NCBI GenBank assembly: GCA_016785225.1
Contig: JAFBJZ010000656.1
Span: 329,001-393,000 of the forward strand
DNA: 64,000 nucleotides
Direction of reading: 5' to 3'
DNA from: Psettodes erumei
Lineage: Eukaryota; Chordata; Actinopteri; Pleuronectiformes; Psettodidae
Shown here: positions 25,701 to 35,734 of the stretch, in pieces
Layout of the letters: every line of letters begins with the position of its first letter
Numbering within the stretch: position 1 is the first letter of the stretch
Position numbers and translations under genes: made by a program
The notes under the pieces: model-generated
Seen by the model: only the letters and a program-made list of their open reading frames with translations
The model's database searches: none
What the model was told of the DNA's origin: nothing

Positions 25701-28700
25701 TACCTGTATCTGAACAAGAGACCACTGGACCGTTGCCAAGGTTACAGCTGGGCCAGCCCTGAAGGCTATGACCCGGACAAAAAGGCGACGCAGGGTGTAG
25801 GTGAGGGGTGCAGTTAAACACAGAGCAGGTTAAAACCAGCAGAAGAGCACATGAAATGGAGGGAAGTTGAGTATGGTGAATTTAAATGATATCCAAGAAA
25901 CCCCCACTTTGCCATGTTTCCCTTGCAGCGATGGTGTATGGCAGCCTCCATGTCATCACCTTTGATGGTACAGAGTACTCCTTCAAGGCCCTGGGAGAGT
26001 TTGTTATATTGCGTCTCTCCTCCAACACCGGCTCTAATATCTTCACCCTGCAAGGGCAGACTGAGAAGCTACGCATCGACGCAAAGGGGATCATTGAGGT
26101 CCCAGTGGTTGAGCGCATGGCTGCCTTCCACCAGGGCATTGGCAAGGTCAGGATGTTTGTGTGTCGGGAAGAAAGACACTGATGTGTGTGTGTATTTAGA
26201 GAGAGCCTGTGTGTATAAAAGGAATAGTTACATTTTGAAAAATTAGCCTATTTACTTTCTTTCTGAGAGTTAAAAGAGATTTGTATCACCCGCATGTTTG
26301 AGTGTGAAGTACTGAGTTGGAGTTGGATTTGAGAAGTGATTAGCCTAGTTAAGCATAAGGAAGCAGGGGAAATAGCTTTGGCAGATACTGTCCAAAGTTC
26401 AAAAATAAGCCTGATAACAACTCTTAACTCATTACTTGATACATTTCATCTTGTTTGTTTAATTGATCTTCTTATCTAACTTGTGATTCGTGTGTTTCCA
26501 CCCAAGCATAAGTAAACTATGTATTTAAGTGTCAGTTTGACTGAATATCAGTCATTTTCTCGAATGTAATAGAGAATAAGGGAGTTTCAGGCCTTGGGCA
26601 TGAAATGTTCACATTCCTTTATTTCATATAATATTTCATTGTTCTTTGAATCATTTCATTCAATATTTGAAAATTATACTTTATCCTATAGCATCATTGT
26701 TCATGTATCATTTTCAGATTGAATGGAGATGTGCAAAGAAAGCAGATGGACTCCGGGTTTTTGTGGATAATGCTGAGGTCCCAGTCACTGTTGGTAATAA
26801 CCTCATATATCTGATAAACAATAAAAACAATATTTTATTTTGTGTTCTTTATAGTATGAGATATCATAATCTAGGAGCAACTATTAGCCTGTTAATCAAG
26901 CAACACATATATTACTATACTACAACCAACACATTTGCTGTATCTGTTTAAGATCGAGAAGCTGTTGCCTTAATCATGTCACAACTTTGCCTCCAGGTCT
27001 TGTGTACATGGGCGAGAAGGACTTTGCTGTGCGCTGCATATCAGTGAACCGTTGTGCAGCAGTGTACGCGGGCGGTCTCCACGTTGTGGCATGGAGGGTG
27101 ATAGGCCAGAATCAGTTGGCGGCCATAGTGGAGGTTCCTCAGACATTCTACAACCGTACTGTGGGTCTCATGGGCCTCTGGAGCTCCAACCGCTCAGACG
27201 ATTTCCTGATGTCTGACGGCAGGCTCCTCCACTCAGCGAGCCTCAACCCTCCCTCAGAGGAAAGACTGCATGACTTTGGCCTGTCCTGTGAGTGGATCAT
27301 AGGATCTATACTATGTTTTGTGTTTTTTAACTACCTTTAGCTGCAAGACAGGAGCAGTAGTTAGTTAGATGGATATGTTATTGAGCTGGAGCGATCTCTC
27401 CAGGCTTTTGGTCAGCTGTTCTTAATAATCAGTATTTTTACATTGGCAATGGATCAAATAGCTATTTGCAGTGGGACCAAAAGAGGGTTAACAGAGACCA
27501 AAAGAGAGCAAAGTGACTAAACATGACATTATGGTTTCTGCTGGATGCGTAAATGGGCAACTGATGTGTCAATGTTGCGAGACGACACCTTTTACCATCT
27601 ATCCTCATTTCTGGACCCATGTGTGTTTCTAGGGACAGTCCCTGTCCCAGAGAGCCTGTTGTTCTCTTTGCCTCCGCTGGTTCCACTGAAGCAGATGTCC
27701 ACTGAGCAGCTCTTGAAAAGCGTCAGTCCTGCCGAGGTAGGGGAGCTGAGGAGAACCTGTAAAGGTAGCATGGAGTGTGTCCACGACATTCTAGCATCTG
27801 GCAGCACTGCCATGGGCCTGCAGACTCTGAACGCCAAGAATCAATACCAGAATCTGGCGCTAATCTATGGTAAGCTGTCTTCACTGTTTGGGAATGTTTT
27901 TTGTCTTTTCGTCATTGACCTGCACTAATTTGATGTGGTCCGTCTCTGGTCTGGCAGGTTATATGCCTCCTATAGTGACAGAGCCCACAATGATCCTTGC
28001 TAAGGTCAATTCGACTGTCAACGTACAGATTGTTGCTCAGGACCCTAATGGAGACCGCATCGCCTACTCACTGCTCTACCCCAGGCCTCCAGGGGCTTCT
28101 ATTGGCAACAGTGAGACACACACACACAAAAGACAACCTCAGTACTTAATACTAAAGACAGCCCCCATCCCTTCATCCATCACTGTTGCAGATGACACTA
28201 CTGTTGACATATGTCAGTGGGAGGGTGAGCCTGCTCCTGTAGCCAGCAGTGCAGTCTTTCAGCAGATGGGACATATCAAAGCTGAGTCAGTGAATGGGTC
28301 ACACCAAGAGAGACACCCACAGGCACGCAGAATACCCAAAAAACAGCCAGAGTAGAAAATATTGCTTTTTAAAATATACTTGCAAAACCTGCTCCTGTAT
28401 CTTCAGTAATTGTATTTTTTATTTGACCTCAAAGAGACAATTATAGCATCTTAGATAAGCCATCATGTTAGTAGTGTGTTATTTATGAAGTTTATGAGTT
28501 CCTGTTCATGTTTGTATGTCACGTTCCACTCTAGGCGACGGCTACCTGACATGGACTCCTCTCAGCACTCAGCCTGTCCAGCTGACCATCAAGGCCAGTG
28601 ACAAGCTCACCAGCTCCCTGTTCAGCCCAATCCTGCGCATTTGCAACTGCCTCAACGGAGGAACCTGCCAGTATGACAGCATCGCAGAAAACCACCAGCA

Positions 28701-31700
28701 GGGAAAGTTCCAGGTACACGTCTGAATGTAGCTGATGCTCTTATTCAGTGCGGTTCCCTTGCTATATCATGTATACCTAAGCAGACCTACTGCAGACAAA
28801 AGTTACTTTGTGTGAGGAGGATTTCTAACTGAATTAACTTATCTGGAGTTATTCAAGTGGCAGCACAAAATCGCATTTTCTCTTTATAAATTCAGTTGGA
28901 TTCTTGCAGGGTTATTCTCCCAACCCCTCAGGAAGTCTCCTTAACATCTGTTCTTGATGTTTCCCTTGTTAAATCTAAAGAAATGTAGTTTGGTAAGAAG
29001 AAAGAATACATGTTTGGATTATCCCAAGTCTCACAGAGTATAGGATGAGTTGAGGCTGTTGAAAACGCATCTTTGATGGTGCATTCAAGTACATGGGATG
29101 GTTACAATGAAGGCTACTCTACAAATCTCTGTGAAGGCCTGTTTAAATGTGGTGTCTCTTATGGACATGTGGAGTACGTTACTCTGTGTCTGTCTTCCTC
29201 TCTGTTCATTTTCGTTTCTCCTCCCAGGTGGTGGGGTGCCTGTGCCCAAAGGGCTTTAGTGGGAAGTTCTGTGGGAATACTTCAGACGTGTGCCAAGGCA
29301 AGCCCTGTTTCCGAGGGGTGAGGTGCCAGTCACAGTCAGAGCCTGAGCAGTTCACCTGCGGACCGTGTCCTAATAATACAGTCTCCAACGGAAAACAGGG
29401 ATACAAGTGCTTTGAGCATGGTGTGTGGCACAGTAATGATTTATTTTTGCAGGATTATTTCAGGCTTGGGGGGAAAGGAAACTGACAGACAACAATTTAT
29501 CTCATTCTTGTTTCTTTGGATACCTTCTCAGACATGTGCATCCCTCCATTCCCCTTCCCCTGCCACAAAGATGCCAGCTGCACCAGCACAAAACAAAACT
29601 ACACCTGCAAATGTAAGCGTGGCTTCACTGGAAATGGATACAACTGCACAGGTAGCAAACAAACAGCATCAGTACGAACAGCAACCAATTTATTTACAGT
29701 CATTTAACTGCACATCTGTCTTTGCGTGCACTTTAGATATAGATGAGTGTGCAAAGCTCTCCACATGTCCCAATGCTAAGTTTGAGTGCAAGAACCAGCC
29801 CGGCTCCGTTGACTGCCTCTGTCGATACGAGGACACCAAAAACACTGATGGATGTGGTATGTACACAACCAGATGGGTTCACTGTCATTCATCCAGCAAC
29901 ACACCTCCGCAGATTGACAAGAAAATCAGGTCATGGCATTCCTATATTTGAATTTGAATAGTCAGAAAAACAGGTTACACATACACACTAGAGAGAAGGG
30001 GCCATAAACAAACATTTGCCTCTAACTTTATCTATCTTCATGATGTTATGGAAGCAACTGCATTTCAATTTCCTCCCATTTTGGGAGGAAAGCACTGGTG
30101 GCAGGGGGGCTATTATCAGATGGATCAACTATTGGCTTTTTACACCCCTAAATTACTATTTCATTGGATTTTTTAAAAAAAAGATTACTGATCTCTAGCA
30201 GAGAGACTATAAAGCAGACAAACATTTATTATCCTATGTAGACACAGCTCATGATGACTCCTCCTCGACTGTTCCTTAAAGAAAAAAAAACATGTTTAAA
30301 ACAAATGAGAAAAAGGCAAAATAAGATTCACAACAACTTGCATTACACAGCTGTGCAACTGTGCAGCTCCACTCTATATGCAAGCAACTTGCCTGTTAGG
30401 CACTGTCAGAATTTTTAATTTTGAAACACATACATACTTTAATTGAGCATACTATATGAAGAATAGGAGCAAATATGATTAAATGTTAAATAATAATTAC
30501 TAACATTCAGCTATAAAAACTATACTTTATACTACTATACTAAGGTCTAATCAGCCAGAATAACAAAGAAAAAAAAGAGATTTTCTCAGTCATAATACAC
30601 TAGATGAATTAAAATGTGATTATGTATTTGTGCTGTACAGCAGTGCATATGTCCAGCATGTCACCACTGTATCTGATTCACTTCTGAATGATGTTGATGT
30701 TTCTCTGCAGGTGACTCTGCCAACCCTCCAGGTAAGGGCTCCCATATGCTTTGTTCTATGGTTTGTTCTATTTTATTGAAGTTTGTTACCATGGTAAACA
30801 TGACCATATATATGGTAATAAGAGGCCATCACACACTTCTCACTGCTGGTGTGTTTCTGCAGGCTTTAATTTGTTCAACGTTTCTGTGATCTGGAAGCAC
30901 AGCAGATCTGATGGACTCACACAGGTGTGTGTTTGCCAGCACTGTCCAGCGTCACATTAATGAGTAATATGTAACACTTATAACGTAAATGAACAGATTT
31001 ATACACTGCAAAACAATAATCTGTCTGTGCTTGTTTCTCAGCTGGTGCACATTTTGGAGATGGGTTTTGAGAACAAATTCTACAATGCCAGTAAGAAGGA
31101 TTTAGGACAGGGCTCTGACACAGGTTTGGATGAATATCGCATCAACGTGTCCAGTGACACGCCCCACTGGTATATCAGAGACTACCTGGCCAGAGCCAGC
31201 ACTCAGTACAATGTCAGTACCTTCGAAGTTGATGGTAAGATAAAATGATACCTCTGGTGACTCTATAGTTAATTTTGGGTACAGACGGTTTGCATTTCTA
31301 TTTAGAAGTTCACCAAGTCTTGCAAACACCTATTTAAAAACATTATCTTAAAATTAATTCATAACACTTTTTGGTTTGGCAAATAGTTAACTTTTAACAC
31401 ATTACATGCATTACCATGTTACATTTTACTACAGTATTGTGGTACTTCATATTTGGTGTTGGTGACACAGTTTCTCGATCCCAACCTACAGATCTGGATG
31501 AGTGCAAGGCCAAAGAGGCTGCATGTGCCCTTCCAGCCCTCTGTGTCAACACTTATGGAGGCTATAGGTGTGTTTGTAACGGCATTGACGTGGATCCAAC
31601 CCAGCCCTGCATATTCGGTAAGGAAATGAGCTATGGCTCTAATGCTAATAAACTGTCAAAATTAATGAGTACTAAACCTGTAAAACATTCACTAACAGTT

Positions 31701-34700
31701 ACATTTACTACTGAAACTAAGGCCTTTCAAACATCCCTTTCAATAGCGTTGTAGATATTTTCCAGCTTATGATTCAATTATTCAATAAAAATCCTTATAT
31801 GTTGTTGTTATATAAGTTGTCGTTTACAGGACTATATTGATCCTGTACCAACTTTCATTGTGAATCAATGTAACTTATGTAACTTGACAAGAGTTTGCCA
31901 TGTCTTGATACTGATCAACACATTCCAGAAAGAGACAACGTAAGTGATAAAGAGCTGGACCTTGTTCTGGGGCTGGTTCTCGGCATCGGCATCCCCCTGC
32001 TCCTGTTGCTCCTCCTGGCTGCACTGGTCTGCTTTGGCTGCTGCAAGAAGACAGTGACTGGAGAGTGAGTAACGTGGGCAACATACTGAATATAATTTAC
32101 AATTACAATTTTTACTTTATATACAACATGCATGACTGAAATATAAACATTAGGCTTTTTAACCATTAATGGTTTTTGAAATAATCTGATGACAAATCTT
32201 CTTAATCTTAAATTTTATATTCACAGAGGATACAATGGATTTTGAGTTAAATGAATGAATATGTATGAAAACATCCACAGCAAATTGTCACAGCACTCCA
32301 CATTTAGAAACCATTAGTTACATATTTTTTACATGGTTAAATGCAAACTCATTCTCATCTCTTTTTTGCCAATTGTGTTTCAGGGTGTAGTGCTTTTGAT
32401 TTATGTATAAAAATAGATTTTTCTGTTGGCAAAACCACCTGCCATGATATATATTAGAAACCTTCTAAGAAAGAGTCTGTCATGACAAAAAACAATGGCT
32501 AGACCATCACTGGGCACCGAATCTCTAATGAAGAAATATAAAACTGTCTTTTTTGATGGGTCAGCAGTTTCGTTGGGCAGGGTGAGGCAGGGCTCACTGC
32601 AGGTCACCGCAAAATATACTGCTGCAGAGAATGACTATACCACACACACACTCACACACAGCTTCAAGGTACAGTAGTCAAGTTGGTGTGCACAGAGAAA
32701 ATCCTTTACAGCAACTCGGAGGCTTTAAATCCTGCCCTCTGTCCTGCTGCTGCAGCACTGTCTTCTTGTGTTGAACTTCTCAGTTGGAGGACGGACTGCC
32801 CACTCTCTTACTATATTAAACAAAAAGCACTTCCTACTGCCCGCTTTGAGTTATGAAACTACACTTGGGTAACACTGAGGCAGGTTTGCAGATAGAACAT
32901 AGAGTAAACCAAGGCAATGATGAGGACAATGCATCCACATATTAGAGGTGCTTTGTTTGCTCACAGTAAAAGTGGTTAAACCAGTGTCATCCATTGTGCT
33001 AATAGGAACAGTTCAACTTTTAGGTCAATATGCTTATTTGCTTTCTTGTTGGAGGTGGCTGAGGAGATTCTGTATGGCAAATATGAAGCAAAGCCAGTTA
33101 GCTCTTAGCTGAGCATAAAGACTTGAAATGGAGAAACAGTCATCTTGGATCTGTTGAAAGGAAGCAAATTCTGCCTTCTAATTAAAGTGATATTTCCAGT
33201 ATTTGACCTGATGACAGAGGAGACCCAGAATAACCTGGAGCTCGACTGCATTACCAGAATATTGATTTATTTACAACACATAATGTAAAAGGCTATAGCC
33301 TCCATTCAACCACCAGCAAGGGGAGTTTGGTTAGGCCTAAATACAGGCAGAACTAATCAAGGGGTGAGGTAAAATGTGCTGTTAATGCATAGATCACGTC
33401 AAGACAACAAGCCAAGAAAATAAACAATGTGGGGGCTACACTGCATCATAGTACATAGAGATAAGCCTAAAAGGGGACAATTATCTGAAAATATGCATGC
33501 AAATTATAAGTAAAGCACCACTACACACGAACAAATTCAAATCAGGTCAAGCTGTGCTGCAACATTCAAATTTACTTGTGTCACAGCAAGCTAAAATGAA
33601 ACACAATCAAGCATACACACAAGATGGCTACTCTACCACCCAGTCTCCCATTAGCGCAGCAAAACAGCCCACAGGAAAATAAAACATGCTCATTGAGTTG
33701 CCTGGTAAAAGCTGGTTGGTTCCTTTAATGGAGTCCTTGATTAAAGCAAAACAGTAATTAATTAATGCACATCAGGGAACTTTGCAAATAAAGACATTTT
33801 ACAAAACATATGCAAAGTAAAAGTATGATGGAAAAAATGATGGGCTCTGCATTCAGAGACAGACATTTTTGTATCATGTCAGTGTTTCTTGGTACATCAC
33901 TGCAAGCTTTAGTCCCTCACCGATTTTAAGGGTCTCAAAACAACATCTTTTTGACAATTGTTGAACAAATCTAAAATTAAACATTATGAGCTAGAAGAAA
34001 TATATCATGATGCTACAACTTCACTCAAAATCTTTTTAAACAAAAGGAGCTCACCAAATCAAAAAGCACAGCTTGGCCTCAGCTGCTCCCTCAGGTGTGT
34101 CCTGGTTGAGGAGGAAAGGCCCAGGCGAGAGCCTCACCCCTTTTTTATAAAATCTGCCCCTTTTCCTGTTTCCTAATGCTAGGCACAGACCAATTATTTT
34201 TCACAAACTGTTCCTTTTTAAATAAATAATTATATAACAGTTTATTTGGATTAAAAACATGCAGTGTTTGCTATTGTGAGGAAGATTACATTACAACCCA
34301 GATTGAAAAGCCATTCACAATAAAGAGACATTATCTAACCATGCTCTGAATCACATACACAAAAATATCACATGACCGTAGGATTTTAAAGCTGGACGTG
34401 TCATGCAGAATGGAAGACCACTCTGTCCAGATGTACTGGATATGTGTGTGTGTGTGTGTGTGTGTGTGAATGTGCATAGCAGCGTATCTGTTAAGGACTT
34501 TGTGTATCATAATGTGCATATGTCCTTGGCCCCGGTGTGCGTGTGCAGATGTATGGCATCTGGGCCAGGTGTTAGTGGGCCACAGAGACAGACATAATCC
34601 CCCTGATGACTGGCCTGCTTTCTCTGCGATCAGCAAACTGGACCCTATGGATATAATGGCAGGGGTCTGTGCCAGCATTGTGGGATTATGTTGTTAGATA

Positions 34701-35734
34701 AGCATGAGCAGCAGCAACCAGGGAGGAGGCCATGCTGTTTTCTTTGAACAAGATTATATGGCATGATATAATAATTCTTAAGATCCCAGATGTATGTGAT
34801 ATGAAGGATTGTACAGCTTCCAGATATGTAACATCAAATGTTGGTTAATAAAACACAGTAAAATCAGCATTATATTCATATTAAATATACAATTTCAGGA
34901 CCTTGACTACATTTTGGACTAGGCGTCGGAGAGTTTATCAGAACATAAAGTATAATCAAGGATCAGATAAATGCTCTGAAGAAGGTTGTGTAGTCAGTAG
35001 GCAAGTTTGCAAGAATTCTATTTTTTTTCCTTTGGTTTATTTTTTCCTTCATTCGCAGGATGATTCACAGCACACCAGGTTGCACAGTCTGTACCTCATT
35101 ATGAGGGAGGATTCTACATATTTGCACAGAGCACAACCGTAATGATATACGATTCCAAACATCTGAGCTGCAAATCAGACAACAATGAGAAGCATTTGGG
35201 ATTTAGGTTTGATGTGTTTAATCTGCTTTAGCCCCAGACTTCAGAATCTTTCAACAGCTCCAAATATCAAGGCTAGAACCTGCATGAATATTCACAAGTC
35301 AGTGAGTATTCCACAACAACTGCTGCCCATCCAGACACTAATCAGAGCCAGGAATCCACTGAATAAGCTGCAAAACATGCAGAAATTTACTGCTGGAACT
35401 GATAGAGAGAAATTTGACAACCGCTCTCCAGTTTCACAGGCCATAATGGCCCATTTTTTCTGAGCTATGGACATCATTCTCTTATACTGAGTGCAAGAAA
35501 TAATATGGGCATCATTTTACCATATTTACAAATTTACAGCATTTTGAGAGGTGGACTGCAGTGCTTCCTCAATTATTTCTGTTTTCTTCCAGCCTTCCCC
35601 ACCTGTTGCCAGACTACATCCAGGAGCAGTACAACCCTCCGCCCTTCAACTACTCTGACCCTGCGCTGCACTACATGACCCACAGCAGCCCGAGGATCAT
35701 AGACAATATAACGCCGAGGCAACGCCTCAGATAG
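16674..35734 (+). CDS. Giant EGF-NIDO-AMOP-VWD type I membrane protein (MUC4-like C-terminal half), 24 mapped exons
   Basis: Coding exons: 16674-16726, 16811-18892, 19993-20115, 20263-~22254, 22906-23039, 23305-23472, 23576-23755, 24497-25088, 25651-25800, 25929-26146, 26718-26793, 26997-27287, 27633-27869, 27958-28110, 28535-28713, 29228-29420, 29532-29651, 29737-29856, 30711-30731, 30863-30924, 31042-31234, 31492-31617, 31929-32064, 35593-35734. Junction phases agree throughout except at the unresolved 5' end and the weak donor near 22255. The product is at least ~2,580 aa: signal peptide, 34 EGF (aa ~19-1415), NIDO (~1418-1620), AMOP (~1673-1824), VWD (~1825-2020), Cys-containing linker, cadherin/Ig-like module, EGFs, SEA-like region, cbEGF, one TM helix (~2498-2522), ~55 aa tail. 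NIDO-AMOP-VWD-EGF-TM is the MUC4 architecture; the mucin domain is replaced by EGFs. It is probably a cell-surface adhesive or protective protein. Function is inferred, and no symbol is given because the orthologue is uncertain. Confidence 0.9.
16811..18892 (+). CDS. Giant EGF gene: EGF block 1, 17 EGF modules in one 2,082-nt exon
   Basis: Seventeen consecutive six-cysteine EGF modules without an intron. Fifteen of them (modules 2-15 and 17) start with D-[IVM]-[DN]-E-C, the calcium-binding EGF signature, and many carry the Asn/Asp beta-hydroxylation pattern with GSY/GSF before the fifth cysteine (for example CNNTLGSYSCVC). The first module starts PKEC and module 16 starts PPSPLC, so these two lack the calcium ligand signature. 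The exon begins after ttcttttcag, ends at a gtaaag donor and is phase 1 at its 3' end. Confidence 0.93.
18893..19992 (+). other. Intron between EGF block 1 and EGF module 18
   Basis: A 1.1 kb AT-rich intron with gt at 18893 and ag at 19991-19992. No further exon or recognisable repeat was seen. Confidence 0.7.
19993..20115 (+). CDS. Giant EGF gene: EGF module 18 as a single exon
   Basis: A 123-nt symmetric phase-1 exon encoding exactly one calcium-binding EGF module, from DVNECETG to GKNCS. This is the classical one-EGF-per-exon arrangement, sitting between the two multi-EGF exons. Confidence 0.93.
20263..22254 (+). CDS. Giant EGF gene: EGF block 2, 16 EGF modules in one ~1,990-nt exon
   Basis: Sixteen EGF modules (numbers 19-34) without an intron, nearly all starting D-x-[DN]-E-C. 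Module 22 starts SEDTC and lacks the calcium signature. The block is very rich in N-glycosylation sequons (more than 20 N-x-S/T against about 12 in block 1). Modules 23-24 and 25-26 are a tandem duplicate pair. The 3' border is uncertain: phase demands one overhanging base and the best site (gttggc after 22254) is a weak donor. The last module (34) is shortened, ending NDTMC before the junction to NIDO. Confidence 0.88.
22906..24620 (+). CDS. Giant EGF gene: NIDO domain exons
   Basis: Exons 22906-23039, 23305-23472, 23576-23755 and the start of 24497-25088 encode a NIDO (nidogen extracellular) domain. It opens with SNLYPFGEEVGD, has FSDNGLVQF and the FWDDADLTKGYGRLFYQ segment matching the family's FWaD.D...GrvyyR core, and closes with NTFQCILTTDGARSFALLRF. 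The next segment, LWGPGQ onward, links to AMOP. Confidence 0.88.
24055..24083 (+). repeat. ATC microsatellite in intron
   Basis: An imperfect ATC run of nine to ten units with one ACC interruption, in the intron between NIDO exons. Confidence 0.75.
24780..25800 (+). CDS. Giant EGF gene: AMOP domain exons
   Basis: The end of exon 24497-25088 and exon 25651-25800. The AMOP signature is visible as CQAWAMKESDPAEWTNELPS followed by CPC. Then come RCVYEPEGPLLAGY and, in the next exon, a Cys cluster (WCC....C......RP...C) ending before the VWD. Same order as in MUC4, SUSD2 and related proteins. Confidence 0.85.
25523..25605 (+). repeat. Short dispersed repeat fragment in intron
   Basis: The string 'attgccttgctcaaggaca', 'aacctgcaaccttgtcctta' and 'gaccactaagacaatgccac' resembles a short repeat common in fish genomes (the 'tgctcaagg...cctgcaacctt...accactaag' pattern). 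It is decayed and the family is not assigned. Confidence 0.4.
25929..27287 (+). CDS. Giant EGF gene: VWD domain exons
   Basis: Exons 25929-26146, 26718-26793 and 26997-27287. The domain begins MVYGSLHVITFDGTEYSF, the position of the canonical GDPHx.TFDG. It continues with GEFVILRLSS and VWD-like strands, and ends with the typical segment TVGLMGLWSSNRSDDFLMSD. GDPH is replaced by GSLH. Only a few cysteines are present compared with mucin VWDs, as in MUC4-type VWDs. Confidence 0.88.
26217..26420 (+). repeat. Copy A of a small inverted-repeat element family
   Basis: Starts AAAGGAATAGTT and carries the family core AGCATAAGGAAGCAGGGGAA at about 26352. It resembles the complete element at 58078-58570. 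It lies in a VWD intron, is decayed, and its right end was not found. Confidence 0.5.
27633..28640 (+). CDS. Giant EGF gene: post-VWD linker and cadherin/Ig-like (He_PIG-type) module
   Basis: Exon 27633-27869 has the CKGSMECVHDILASGSTAMG pattern that follows VWD in NIDO/AMOP/VWD proteins. Exons 27958-28110 and 28535-28713 encode a module with PPIVTEPTMILAKVN, QDPNGDRIAYSLLYPRPPGA and GYLTWTPLS, matching the 'PP....DPDGD...YSL...P.G......G.l.WTP' pattern of He_PIG/dystroglycan-type cadherin-like domains. The family name is inferred from this pattern. Confidence 0.78.
28641..29856 (+). CDS. Giant EGF gene: membrane-proximal EGF modules
   Basis: The end of exon 28535-28713 (CNCLNGGTCQYD) with exon 29228-29420 makes an EGF with CLCPKGFSGKFC, followed by a Cys-rich segment. 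Exon 29532-29651 is a complete EGF (MCIPPF to GYNCT). Exon 29737-29856 is a calcium-binding type EGF (DIDECAKL). The last two exons are symmetric phase-1, 120 nt each. Confidence 0.87.
30711..31234 (+). CDS. Giant EGF gene: microexon and SEA-like region
   Basis: The 21-nt exon 30711-30731 (phase-1 symmetric, SANPP) is followed by exons 30863-30924 and 31042-31234. These encode about 85 aa: FNLFNVSVIWKHS, LVHILEMGFENKFYNAS, DTGLDEYRINVSSD, ending FEVD before the next EGF. Position (between EGFs, close to the membrane) and composition suggest a SEA-like fold, but no GS-VVV cleavage motif is seen. The fold call is an inference. Confidence 0.65.
31492..31617 (+). CDS. Giant EGF gene: last calcium-binding EGF
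   Basis: A symmetric phase-1 exon of 126 nt encoding DLDECKAKE to QPCIF with the six-cysteine EGF pattern. It is the last extracellular module before the membrane. Confidence 0.88.
31929..32064 (+). CDS. Giant EGF gene: transmembrane exon
   Basis: Encodes ERDNVSDKELD followed by a strongly hydrophobic stretch of about 25 residues (LVLGLVLGIGIPLLLLLLL and onward) and the stop-transfer CCKK. The CFGCC just inside is a plausible palmitoylation cluster. Acceptor ag at 31927-31928, donor gtgagt at 32065. Confidence 0.88.
33003..33150 (+). repeat. Copy B of the small inverted-repeat element family
   Basis: Starts GGAACAGTTCAACTTTT, has TATGCTTATTTGCTTTCTTG and the family core AGCATAAAGACTTGAAATGG at about 33112. 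Diverged and truncated on the right. Confidence 0.5.
34443..34468 (+). repeat. TG microsatellite, 13 units
   Basis: Uninterrupted TG dinucleotide run in the last intron of the giant EGF gene. Confidence 0.95.
35593..35734 (+). CDS. Giant EGF gene: cytoplasmic tail exon and stop
   Basis: Acceptor cttccag at the 5' edge. The split codon GA|C gives DLPHLLPDYIQEQYNPPPFN and on to QRLR before TAG at 35732-35734. Together with the membrane exon it gives a cytoplasmic tail of about 55 residues with tyrosines and a proline cluster. No recognised signalling motif. Confidence 0.82.

Larger units (their letters stand above)
32065..35592 (+). other. Last intron of the giant EGF gene
   Basis: A 3.5 kb intron with no further exon recognised. 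It contains copy B of the small inverted-repeat family (about 33003-33150) and a TG microsatellite (34443-34468). The 60- to 115-codon open frames here lack coding features or matched splice sites. Confidence 0.65.

Noticed and set aside
28111..28355. Open read-through after the exon ending at 28110
   Set aside because: A gtgaga donor at 28111 and the next exon at 28535 restore the conserved He_PIG-type pattern; the read-through has CA-repeat-like sequence.
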